38,074 nt of DNA from Candidatus Zambryskibacteria bacterium RIFOXYC1_FULL_39_10 (GTDB lineage Bacteria; Patescibacteriota; Minisyncoccia; Phycocordibacterales; WO2-35-19). Positions 1 to 8,761 of this stretch are shown here, piece after piece; position 1 is the stretch's first letter; each line of letters begins with the position of its first letter. The stretch lies in NCBI GenBank assembly GCA_001824275.1, contig MHWW01000005.1:31174-69247 (forward strand), written 5' to 3'. The position numbers and the translations under genes were made by a program. The notes below the pieces were generated by a model. The model was not told the DNA's origin, made no database searches, and saw only the letters and a list, made by a program, of their open reading frames with translations.

Positions 1-919
1 TTTTCGTTTGTCATCGAATTGAACCGCATAATCCACCGCTTGTGCAAGTCCCCGTCTATTCCTTTGAGTTTTAAGCTTGCGCTCGTAATACCCAGGCGGA
101 TCGCTTAACGCGTTAGCTTCGCCTCTCAGAGGGTCGATACTCCGAAAAGCTAGCGATCATCGTTTAGGGCGTAGACTACTGGGGTATCTAATCCCATTCG
201 CTACCTACGCTTTCGTGTTTCAGTGTCAGGAATGCGCCAGTATATTGCCTTCGCTTTTGGTGTTCCCCATGATATCAACGGATTTCACCCCTACTCCATG
301 AGTTCCATATACCTCTCGCATCCTCTAAGTTTTGCCGTTTCCTTCGCACCTCCGCGGTTAGGCCGCGGGTTTTAACAAAAGACTAACAAAACCACCTACA
401 CACCCTTTACGCCCAGTGATTCCGGATAACGCTTGGGGCCTCTGTATTACCGCTCCTGCTGGCACAGAGTTTGGAGCCCCTTATTCATGATCAGATCAAT
501 AAACTTTCTTAATCATAAAAGGTTTTTACGTCCCGAAGGACTTCATCAACCACGCGGCGTCGCTCGATCAGGCTTTCGCCCATTGTCGAATATTCTCGGC
601 TGCAGCCACCCGTAGGTGTATGGACCGTTTCTCAGTTCCATCGGTGGGGGTCAGCCTCTCAGCTCCCCTAGACGTCATAGCCTTGGTAAGCCATTACCTT
701 ACCAACTAGCTGATATCCCGCAGGCCGCTCCTTTAGCAATAAATTTTTACTCTTTCGAGACTATCCGGTGTTACCCCCGCTTTCGCGGGGCTATTCCAGA
801 CTAAAGGGTACGTACCTACGTGTTACTACCTCGTTCGCCGGTTGCCCTTGCGGGCCCCCTTGACTTGCATGCCTTATCCACGCCGCCAGCGTTCATCCTG
901 AGCTAGGATCAAACTCTAA
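1..919 (-). rRNA. rrs: 16S ribosomal RNA, 5' part (to about E. coli position 978), truncated by window edge
   Basis: Minus strand carries AGAGTTTGATCCTAGCTCAG (27F-like), GTGCCAGCAGGAGCGGTAATAC (530 loop), ATTAGATACCCCAGTAGTC-like and AAACTCAAAGGAATAGACGG (907 region) in correct order and spacing. Confidence 0.97.
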
Positions 920-1295
920 AATTAAATCAAAAATTAAATTTTAGATTTTTGAACGGAACAAAACAAAAAATACCTTTATTTCGTTTTGATCCTAGCTACT
1001 AAGAATCACCGCTAATTTTTTTAAAAAATTAGCAAAAAATTTGGGCGCTGGTTTTTGCAAAACCAGCATCCTCAATTTTTATAGAGTCCTGGGCGGACTC
1101 TTAAAAATTGGGACTTGCAACTACTCATCAAACCTTACCATGGCTCAAAACGAGTAGTTCTTTTTCTTGTACTTATTCCAACAAATGAGGAGTAAAATGA
1201 AAATTAATTTTCATTTTATCCGAATGCAGTTGGAACAATTATTTATTATTTCAAGATGTCAATGAACTTTAAAAACTGCTCTCATAAGAGAGCAG
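920..1295 (-). other. Highly structured 16S rRNA leader with serial hairpins
   Basis: Perfect or near-perfect inverted repeats at 1011-1033, 1047-1067, 1073-1110, 1119-1159, 1193-1218 (26-bp palindrome) inside 1176-1235, and 1276-1295. Confidence 0.7.
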
Positions 1296-1299
1296 ATAA

Positions 1300-1327
1300 A
1301 GTATATACTTTTGAGAAAACAAGTCAA
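1300..1327 (-). promoter_or_regulatory. Putative rRNA promoter: TTGACT (1327-1322) - 16 nt - TATACT (1305-1300)
   Basis: Near-consensus -35/-10 hexamers with 16-nt spacer upstream of 16S; a TTGACA at 1262-1257 may be a second -35. Confidence 0.6.
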
Positions 1328-1368
1328 CCCCCACACCTAATATATATTAGGTGTTGGGGTCAAGCCTT

Positions 1369-1989
1369 TTATACCACAGTGGCTACGGCTGCCTTGCTTT
1401 GAGTGAGATTTCTATAAATATAGATGTAAGCTAGAGTTGAAACCGGGACTGAGACAAGCAAACCAACTCCGACTAGGATAAGTCCGGCAAGATTAAGTAG
1501 TGCCAAAACAATCCAAAATAGTGTGAGTTTCCAGAAATTTCCTTTTGTAATAGCGTAGCTTTCTTTCATTGATTTGATGGGACCCATCGCAGTGTCAATC
1601 ACAATGATAGGAGCAAACGAAAATCTGACTAGCCAGATAAGGCCAGGCACAATAAGAAGTATAAGCCCACCGAGCACTGTTAGAGGAACGAGAATAGAGA
1701 CACCAATATATCGCCAAAATGTTTTATATTCCTGAAATATATCTGAAAATTTTGTTTGTTCACCGTCATGCATTTTCAAATAAATTTTGTTATAACCAAT
1801 TCTAATTATAACCATAAATATAATGACGGCAAAATTGAACAAAAAATTATTCATATTCAATTCCTTGTCACTACCGACTGCACCGACGGCAAGCAAAAGC
1901 AAAGTTGTGAGGAGACTTATCTCTTTATTCTCTTTAAATTTTGCCCACCCGTATTTTATAGATTCTTTTATCGAAAACATAAATTTCAA
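1369..1989 (-). CDS. Multi-pass integral membrane protein (glycerophosphodiesterase-membrane-domain / DUF975-like)
   Basis: 206 aa ORF with several hydrophobic helices; divergent from rnr. Confidence 0.75.
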   Translation of the reverse strand: MKFMFSIKESIKYGWAKFKENKEISLLTTLLLLAVGAVGSDKELNMNNFLFNFAVIIFMVIIRIGYNKIYLKMHDGEQTKFSDIFQEYKTFWRYIGVSILVPLTVLGGLILLIVPGLIWLVRFSFAPIIVIDTAMGPIKSMKESYAITKGNFWKLTLFWIVLALLNLAGLILVGVGLLVSVPVSTLAYIYIYRNLTQSKAAVATVV

Positions 1990-2023
1990 TTAGTTATTAA
2001 TTGTATGCTATTATAATACAGAT

Positions 2024-4033
2024 ATGAATAAAAAGAAACCTTCCCACAAAGGTGGGGAAAACAAAAAGTTGTTAGGAATTATTAAAATTACCGCCAAACC
2101 AATGGGTTTTGTGGTAGTCCCTGATCGAGACGATGATATCATTGTATTTGAGGAAAATTTAAACTGCGCATTAGATAAAGATGAAGTTGAAGTTGAAATA
2201 ATAGGTAAGGACACCCGCCCGCCTCGCATACGCGAGAGCGTTGCGGGCGGGGAGACTAGAAAAAAGGGACGCATAACTAAAATTATAAAAAGAAATAAGG
2301 TGCGGTTTGTGGGCACCATAGAGTTGATTGGTTCCAAAATTATATTTAAACCAGATGATTTTAAATTTTATAAAGATGTTGATTTGTTTGATTTTCCCAA
2401 AGACATAAAGCCTGGAACCAAGGTTTTGGCTGAAATAAATTGGACTAATCCGAACCTAAATCCAAAAGGTAAAATAATTTCAGTGATTGGCAAAAAGGGT
2501 GAACACGAAACCGAGATGCAATCCATCCTTCTAGACAAAGGAATTGTTTATAATTTCCCACCTGATGTTGAAAAAGAAGCAGAGCAGGTGTCAAAGATGC
2601 CCTTTGACACATCTGACAGGCGTGATTTCCGCAATATAACAACCTTCACCATTGATCCCAAAGATGCCAAAGATTTTGATGATGCCCATTCGTATGAAGA
2701 ATTGGGAGAAAACAAAATTAGGGTAGGTGTACATATCGCTGATGTCTCACATTTTGTGAGACCCGGTACCGCTCTCGATCGTGAAGCAAAGGAGAGAAGC
2801 TTTTCTACATACCTAGTTGACCGCACTATCCCCATGCTTCCTGAAGTTTTGAGCAACAATCTCTGTTCTCTTATGCCCAATGTCGACCGCCTAGCCTTTT
2901 CAGCCGTATTTGATATTAAGGTTGATACTGGGGAAATACTTGATCGTTGGTTTGGTAAAACCATAATAAATTCTGACAAAAGATTTAGTTATGAAGAAGC
3001 ACAGGAGTCATTGGATGAAGCGGCAGGGAGCAACTCTTTTCGCTCCCAAGATGCTGCGCATATCTCGCTACAAGAGTTTTCCCTGCGGCTTAAGGAATTA
3101 AATAGAATTGCCAATATATATAGAGCAGAAAATAAAAAAAATGGAGCCATAGAATTTGAAACAGATGAAGTGAGGTTTGAACTTGATGAAAAAGGCAAAC
3201 CAATTAGAATCTATAAAAAAGAGAGGCTAGATACAATGAAGATGATTGAGGAGTGGATGCTTTTAGCTAACAGAGAAGTGGCAAAATTTATAAGTGATAA
3301 AATAGGCAAAAAAGGTGGAGCAGGTATATTTAGAGTCCATAATTTACCTAAAATGGAGCGTATTGAAGAATTGGCAATTTTCGTTAGAGCTTTGGGTCAC
3401 GATTTGCCAATCAAAAATGGTGAAGTTTCTGCCAAGGATATTAATTTATTGCTCAAACAAATAGAGGGTCATGCTTCCGAGTCACTCATTAAGACTGCTA
3501 CCATCAGATCAATGGCCAAGGCTATTTATTCCACCAAAAATATTGGGCATTTTGGATTAGCGTTTAAATATTACACTCATTTCACCTCACCAATCCGTCG
3601 TTACCCTGACCTTATGATTCATAGAATACTCGAGAGATATTTAAAAAATGAACCGGTACCCAAAAACGAATTTACCAATTTCTCCAAAATTGCAAATGAC
3701 GCCAGTGAAAAGGAGGTTGTGATTGCAGAGGCGGAGAGAGATAGTATCAAATACAAACAAGTAGAATTTATGATTGATAAAATCGGGCAAGAATTTGATG
3801 TGGTTATTTCGGGTGTGACCGAATGGGGTATGTATGTTGAAAATCCTGAGACTAAGGTCGAAGGATTAGTACGAATAAAAGATCTCGGTGACGACTTCTA
3901 CAAACTTGATCAAAAAAATTATTGTATTAAAGGCGAGCGTACGAAAAAGAAATTTTCGCTCGGCGACTCTGTCCGCGTCAAACTCCTCTCCGCCGACCTC
4001 AACCGCAAAACCCTAGATTTTAAGTTGGTTTGA
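2024..4033 (+). CDS. rnr: Ribonuclease R (RNB-family exoribonuclease)
   Basis: 669 aa; RNB motifs FTIDPKDAKDFDDAHSYE and HFTSPIRRYPDLMIHR, C-terminal S1 domain. Confidence 0.95.
   Translation: MNKKKPSHKGGENKKLLGIIKITAKPMGFVVVPDRDDDIIVFEENLNCALDKDEVEVEIIGKDTRPPRIRESVAGGETRKKGRITKIIKRNKVRFVGTIELIGSKIIFKPDDFKFYKDVDLFDFPKDIKPGTKVLAEINWTNPNLNPKGKIISVIGKKGEHETEMQSILLDKGIVYNFPPDVEKEAEQVSKMPFDTSDRRDFRNITTFTIDPKDAKDFDDAHSYEELGENKIRVGVHIADVSHFVRPGTALDREAKERSFSTYLVDRTIPMLPEVLSNNLCSLMPNVDRLAFSAVFDIKVDTGEILDRWFGKTIINSDKRFSYEEAQESLDEAAGSNSFRSQDAAHISLQEFSLRLKELNRIANIYRAENKKNGAIEFETDEVRFELDEKGKPIRIYKKERLDTMKMIEEWMLLANREVAKFISDKIGKKGGAGIFRVHNLPKMERIEELAIFVRALGHDLPIKNGEVSAKDINLLLKQIEGHASESLIKTATIRSMAKAIYSTKNIGHFGLAFKYYTHFTSPIRRYPDLMIHRILERYLKNEPVPKNEFTNFSKIANDASEKEVVIAEAERDSIKYKQVEFMIDKIGQEFDVVISGVTEWGMYVENPETKVEGLVRIKDLGDDFYKLDQKNYCIKGERTKKKFSLGDSVRVKLLSADLNRKTLDFKLV
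2214..2253. repeat. GC-rich palindromic element inserted in frame in rnr (family A)
   Basis: ACCCGCCCGCCTCGCATACGCGAGAGCGTTGCGGGCGGGG; arms CCCGCCCGC/GCGGGCGGG; encodes RPPRIRESVAGGET between GKDT and RKKGRITK. Confidence 0.85.
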
Positions 4034-4057
4034 CAAAAATCTTTTAAGGAATACCAT
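4030..4057 (+). promoter_or_regulatory. Promoter of candidate sRNA: TTGACA - 16 nt - TACCAT
   Basis: TTGACA 4030-4035, TACCAT 4052-4057. Confidence 0.6.
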
Positions 4058-4063
4058 AGTTGC

Positions 4064-4230
4064 TAGTCAGGTTCCTTGTGGAATGGAGAACTAAGCAGGA
4101 CTCGTGCGGGAAACCGTAGCGGCTGGTCTCAGATAACCTTTCTTCACTCGTTCCAACGTATAAGCGAACAAGGCTTCCACAAGGTTGGAAATCTGACATG
4201 TGCCCGGGCGTTCACGCGTCCGGGTTTTAT
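4064..4230 (+). ncRNA. Candidate structured small RNA, family unassigned
   Basis: Promoter, closing helix GTCAG..CCTTGTGGAA / TTCCACAAGG..CTGAC, then intrinsic terminator; no ORF. Confidence 0.65.
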
Positions 4231-4231
4231 T
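4203..4231 (+). terminator. Rho-independent terminator of candidate sRNA
   Basis: CCCGGGCGTTCACGCGTCCGGG followed by TTTTATTTATT. Confidence 0.75.
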
Positions 4232-4343
4232 TATTCGATAGATTACTAAAAATAGTTATAACATTTGTGACGGTCGTCACATTTGTCATGACTATACACT
4301 TTTCCGCGACCGCGGATTTTTGTATAAAAGATTCTTTATAAAA

Positions 4344-4373
4344 GAGTTGCCCCGATTGTTAGTCGGGGCTCTT
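4344..4373 (-). terminator. Terminator hairpin of the 85-aa cassette gene
   Basis: AGAG..GCCCCG attgttagt CGGGGC..CTCT; minus-strand downstream sequence is T-rich. Confidence 0.65.
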
Positions 4374-4380
4374 GAGAACG

Positions 4381-4638
4381 TCAGTCGTGTTTCCATCGAC
4401 TGTAACCATGTATGACTACACCGACTACTTTGCCGGCATCTTCACCGTGGTTTTTCTTGAGAATTCCTATTGCACTACCCGGTGCCGTTTCTTCGGTGTA
4501 GAAGCAATTTTCTTGTAAGATTACTAATTGGTCCAACCTAGGAAGTTGGGCAAAACATGGTCTGAATTCGACCATTTTCATTCTTGAAAGTTCTTCAAGA
4601 ATTTCCTTGGGTACTCCAAAACTACTTCCTTCGCTCAT
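4381..4638 (-). CDS. Hypothetical protein (cassette gene)
   Basis: 85 aa ORF; SD GAGGTGA upstream of ATG and terminator downstream. Confidence 0.7.
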   Translation of the reverse strand: MSEGSSFGVPKEILEELSRMKMVEFRPCFAQLPRLDQLVILQENCFYTEETAPGSAIGILKKNHGEDAGKVVGVVIHGYSRWKHD

Positions 4639-4720
4639 AGCGTCACCTCTATTTACATATTAAAACATTTATTTGGCGACAGCAATGTGTAATCAATGGC
4701 AATTGTTATATAAAAGAAAA

Positions 4721-4743
4721 GTCCGAACCTCGTAAGGTCGGAC
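4721..4743 (-). terminator. Terminator hairpin
   Basis: GTCCGaaCCTcgtaAGGtCGGAC then minus-strand TTTTCTTTTAT. Confidence 0.7.
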
Positions 4744-4766
4744 CTTTGCCGCATTGCGGCCAGTGT

Positions 4767-5708
4767 CTAAAAGACACAGTCGCGAACGATTTTTGTGATC
4801 TCCTCAAGTGACAGATTTGTCGGTGATACGTCGGGATGCGACGTGCTTCCGTTGAAGAGCATCTGGCCTTTTTTAAAGAAGTGCCATTCCTCCGCTCCCC
4901 GAACTGATCCGTCTCGTTCAAGATCCTCGGGTTTAAGCGTGAGTAGTTTCCCCTTTTTCTTCTGTTCAGCAATCCGGATGAAACGAGCGATTTTGTTCAT
5001 GTTAACCTTATATCTTCTGTTAGAAAAGATTTGAACATTACCGCTACTCTGCTTTTGGATCACCAACGCCGCATTACCGCCTCGAGCGGCACGTGCAAAT
5101 TTGGCCACCATGTCATTGTCTGATTGAATCACAGCAACCTTCATCGTGTGGTTCGCACCGTTCGGGACGTTGAAGACTCGTGCGCCATGATATTCACTCA
5201 CCGCTTGCTGAGCAAACTTTGCCTGCTCACGGTAAAACGCTTCGAACGCAAGTGTTGCCCAGTTGATCACTTTTTCTGCTGGCATCATGGTATACATTTT
5301 GCGGCAGATTGAAGCAATATCAAACATCGAGCCACTGCCATTTAAGTCGTTGCGCTGGACGAAGTCCAGTATAAACTCCAAGGCCGGATCATCGTCGATG
5401 CCCAGGTGTTCAGCAACAAGAGTGGCCGAGCATTTGCCACTTTTCCTTTCACTGTCGACAGTAGAATGCTCGTCAAACATTCCACCACCAACACCCACCA
5501 AAAGCACTCCTTCTGCAAGAAATTCTTCTGGGGATTTCATTATCGCCGTTGTTCCTTCGCTCCAGAAAATCACTGGAGCGGTTTCAATTCCTATAAATTG
5601 ACTTCTACCATATCGGCGTAAAAGCCAGATTCCACAAATCTCGTCGATATGTGGACTTACGTGTGTGACAATCGTGTTGATCGACACACTAACTGCTTCA
5701 TCTACCAT
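4767..5708 (-). CDS. Conserved-looking hypothetical, possible distant DHH/MYG1-like hydrolase fold (cassette gene)
   Basis: 313 aa; VTHVSPHIDE and VGGGMFDEHS...CSATLVAEHLG resemble MYG1-type motifs (weak). Promoter TTGCAA-N17-TATAAT and SD AGGAG. Confidence 0.6.
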   Translation of the reverse strand: MVDEAVSVSINTIVTHVSPHIDEICGIWLLRRYGRSQFIGIETAPVIFWSEGTTAIMKSPEEFLAEGVLLVGVGGGMFDEHSTVDSERKSGKCSATLVAEHLGIDDDPALEFILDFVQRNDLNGSGSMFDIASICRKMYTMMPAEKVINWATLAFEAFYREQAKFAQQAVSEYHGARVFNVPNGANHTMKVAVIQSDNDMVAKFARAARGGNAALVIQKQSSGNVQIFSNRRYKVNMNKIARFIRIAEQKKKGKLLTLKPEDLERDGSVRGAEEWHFFKKGQMLFNGSTSHPDVSPTNLSLEEITKIVRDCVF

Positions 5709-5756
5709 AGTACACTCCTATTCTTATTATATCATGTATTAGTTGAAATTGCAAGT

Positions 5757-7997
5757 TTATTTAGCTACTGCAACGGCCTCATCAAACGCGATGGAGAGGA
5801 GGCGAGAGACGCCGTCGCGGCCCATTGTGATGCCATAGATGACACCAGCGCGGGACATTGTTTCGCGGTTGTGAGTGATGAGGATAAGCTGGGAGACTTT
5901 TGAAAGATTTTCAATCATATCTCCATATTTTTTGGAATTAGCTTCATCGAGTGCGGCATCGGTCTCATCAAGAATAATAAATGGTGGTGGATTAACTTGA
6001 GAAATGGCAAAAAGAAGAGCAATTGAAGTGAGCGCTCTCTCCCCGCCCGAAAGCATATCTAACCCTCGGATGTTTTTTCTTGGCAATGATACTGTTATTT
6101 CAATTCCATCTTCTGGTTCTTTTTCTTCCGGCATTTCTCCAATCTCATCCTCGGGTAAATTTTTAATTTTTAATTTAAAATTTTTAATTAATTTTAATTG
6201 CGCATTACCTCCACCAAACATAAGTACAAAAAATTCATGAAATGTTTTGTTTATTTTCTCTATTCCCTGCTTAAATTCAATATCTAGTTTTTCAAGTAAC
6301 TCATTTATTAGTATTTCAAGAGATTCAGCCGATTTTTTTAAATCCTCTAATTCTTTTTGTAAAAATTCATCCCTCTCTACCGTCTCTCTATACTCCTTGG
6401 TCATTTCAGCACCACCTGCCCCACCAAGCTCCTCTAATCTTATTTTCATTTTTTCGAGCTCCCTTCGGAGTTCGTCCCGCGTAGCTTCAGCGAAGTGGAA
6501 TCCTTCATCCAAAACATCATTTTCAAACCCAATAATTGCAGTACCCAAAAGCACTCCCCCCTCTTGAATTTCCCTTTTCCAATCATCCTCTTCAATCGAG
6601 AGTCGATGCATTTTTTCATTCAAAATATCAAATTTTGATTGAGCTTCACTTCGCTCAGATGACACTCTGAATATATTTTTTTCTGCCTCGCGACTCGAAT
6701 CTTTTTCCTTTTCGACAGAATCCTTTATCTTTTGATACTCAAAATTTAGTTTATTTAAGGTATTATCAGTTGACCCAATTTTCTCTTCAACTTCTTTTCT
6801 TTGATTTTCTAGTTTTTGATTGATTGAAATAAGCTCATCCAAATTATTATGGGCAGTGCTTGCCTTGTGTTTCGATATAAATTCTCTGATCTTCTCAATA
6901 ATTTTAGATACTTCAGTATAGATTGACAATTCTGACTCTAAATTTTCAAGTTCCTTGAGGGGAATAGTCTTATTTTCTTCAGATCTTTGATCAAATCTAA
7001 TCTTCTCTATAATCCTTTGGTTGGCATTTATTTCGCCTTCAATTTTTCCAGCCTCCCTATAAAGCCTGTCCTTCTCTTCTCGTTCATTTTTTATTTTATT
7101 TTCAATTTCAATAATTTCCTGACTTTTTTCATCTTTTTTAGATGATTTGCTCAAAATCTCTTTGGCCTCCTCCATTTCTTTTTCCAGTCTCTCAAGTTTT
7201 TCTTTTAAGGGTTTTTGTTCTGACTCAATTTGACTCCTTTCACTTTCTAAATAAACTTTCTCCCTTTTTAAATATTCTCTATAAAATGAGACTAACTTAG
7301 TTCGCAATTCCTCAGCTTTCTCAACCTTCTCAACCTGTTTTTTTAAAAATTTTATGTGCGGAGCGATTTCGCACCTCAGTGATTCAACCTGTTTAATATT
7401 TTCTTCTGTTTTTGAAAGTTTTCTTTCGCTTTCTTCGCGTTTGTATTGATAAATTTTAAGACCCAGTGCATCTTCTATCATTTCCTTTCTCTCCTTTGTA
7501 TTTGCTGACAAAATACGATCAGCTTCGCCTTGGGAAATAATATGATGGCCAGAAGCGCCAATATGAGCCTGAGCCAAAAGTTCGATTACATCCTTTAGTC
7601 TTACAGTTGAACCATTTAAATAATACTCATTACTACCGTCACGATTGACTGTTCTTTCTATAATTACTTCTTCAAAATCACCTCCAGACTTGGCTTCTTT
7701 TTTAACAGAAGTGCTCTGAAGGGCAGAAAAAAAATTATTTGTGTTATCAAGCACAATTTTAACGTTTGCTCGATTTGATTTTGAAACATCAGTTGAACCG
7801 TTCCAAATCATATCCTCACCACGTTTGCCTCGCATTGATTTCATTGATTGTTCGCCCAAAACAAACCGAAAAGATTCGGCAACATTTGATTTGCCGCTAC
7901 CGTTTGGTCCGACAATTGCTGTTATTTGAGATTTAAAATTAAGCTCTGTCTTTTTTGCAAAACTTTTAAAACCAGAAACTTCCAAACTCTTAAGCAT
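5757..7997 (-). CDS. smc: SMC-family chromosome segregation ATPase, shortened
   Basis: 746 aa; Walker A GPNGSGKSN, signature LSGGERAL, Walker B IILDETDAALDE, coiled coil; no obvious hinge. Confidence 0.9.
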   Translation of the reverse strand: MLKSLEVSGFKSFAKKTELNFKSQITAIVGPNGSGKSNVAESFRFVLGEQSMKSMRGKRGEDMIWNGSTDVSKSNRANVKIVLDNTNNFFSALQSTSVKKEAKSGGDFEEVIIERTVNRDGSNEYYLNGSTVRLKDVIELLAQAHIGASGHHIISQGEADRILSANTKERKEMIEDALGLKIYQYKREESERKLSKTEENIKQVESLRCEIAPHIKFLKKQVEKVEKAEELRTKLVSFYREYLKREKVYLESERSQIESEQKPLKEKLERLEKEMEEAKEILSKSSKKDEKSQEIIEIENKIKNEREEKDRLYREAGKIEGEINANQRIIEKIRFDQRSEENKTIPLKELENLESELSIYTEVSKIIEKIREFISKHKASTAHNNLDELISINQKLENQRKEVEEKIGSTDNTLNKLNFEYQKIKDSVEKEKDSSREAEKNIFRVSSERSEAQSKFDILNEKMHRLSIEEDDWKREIQEGGVLLGTAIIGFENDVLDEGFHFAEATRDELRRELEKMKIRLEELGGAGGAEMTKEYRETVERDEFLQKELEDLKKSAESLEILINELLEKLDIEFKQGIEKINKTFHEFFVLMFGGGNAQLKLIKNFKLKIKNLPEDEIGEMPEEKEPEDGIEITVSLPRKNIRGLDMLSGGERALTSIALLFAISQVNPPPFIILDETDAALDEANSKKYGDMIENLSKVSQLILITHNRETMSRAGVIYGITMGRDGVSRLLSIAFDEAVAVAK

Positions 7998-8019
7998 GCA
8001 GATATTTTATCACAAAAAT

Positions 8020-8730
8020 TTAATCCCAGCCTTTTTCCTTGAGAGCGTTGCGGGCGGCGGATTGTTCGGCGTCTTGTTTTGAATCACCCTCGCCTTCGGA
8101 GATCATCTCATCATTTAAAAATACTCCAACCGTGAATTTTTTATCATGATCAGGGCCAATTTCCTTTAAGGTTTTATAAGCAGGAGTAACACCGACAATA
8201 TCCTGAGATTTTTCTTGAAATTTACTTTTAGAGTCTACCCAAAGTTCATCCTTTACTATTTGTTCGGTCATCGGAGTAATATATTTCAAAATAAATTCTT
8301 TAGCTTTTTCATAACCTAGATCCATATATATTGCGCCAATAATTGCTTCTAGAGCGTTTGCTAAAATATATTGTCGAGCTCTTCCAACGTCTTTAGCTTC
8401 ACCACGAGAAAGAAGCATGTAGTCATTAACTTCAATTCTTCTAGCCACCTCGGCACAAGTCTGTGCGTTGACTAGTGCACTACGTATAGAAGTTAAATCC
8501 CCTTCATTTTTTTCAGGATATTCATTATATAAATAATCAGTAATCACAAGTTCAAGCACCGCGTCTCCAAGAAACTCCAATCGCTCATTATGTCCTCCTT
8601 TCAAATTTTTATTCTCGTTCAAAAAAGAGCGATGTGTCAACGCTTGTTTGAGTAAATTTGTGTCATTGAATTCAACTCCAATTATTTTTTCAAACTGATT
8701 TAAATCTTTCATGTGATTTTGCGAAATCAT
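8020..8730 (-). CDS. rnc: Ribonuclease III
   Basis: 236 aa; NERLEFLGDAVLE motif plus C-terminal dsRBD. Start may be the internal ATG at 8712. Confidence 0.95.
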   Translation of the reverse strand: MISQNHMKDLNQFEKIIGVEFNDTNLLKQALTHRSFLNENKNLKGGHNERLEFLGDAVLELVITDYLYNEYPEKNEGDLTSIRSALVNAQTCAEVARRIEVNDYMLLSRGEAKDVGRARQYILANALEAIIGAIYMDLGYEKAKEFILKYITPMTEQIVKDELWVDSKSKFQEKSQDIVGVTPAYKTLKEIGPDHDKKFTVGVFLNDEMISEGEGDSKQDAEQSAARNALKEKGWD

Positions 8731-8761
8731 GCCGTGCGATACGTCCTTTGGAGCACGACCT
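8713..8761 (-). promoter_or_regulatory. Conserved two-hairpin leader element at rnc start
   Basis: AGGTCGTGCTCCAAAGGACGTATCGCACGGCATGATTTCGCAAAATCA; homologous to 33793-33840 with compensatory stem changes. Confidence 0.75.

Noticed and set aside
433-804. Plus-strand ORFs 433..615 and 616..804
   Set aside because: They lie antisense inside the 16S rRNA gene.
2011-2337. 108-aa minus ORF opposite rnr
   Set aside because: Antisense shadow; the RNase R frame is unambiguous.
4064-4230. tmRNA, RNase P, SRP RNA or 5S identity for the RNA after rnr
   Set aside because: None of the conserved core sequences of those RNAs could be found; left unassigned.
6468-6505. GTCCCGCGTAGCTTCAGCGAAGTGGAATCC in smc as another inserted palindrome
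   Set aside because: Arms are imperfect and the position lies in ordinary coiled coil; no second copy seen in the window.
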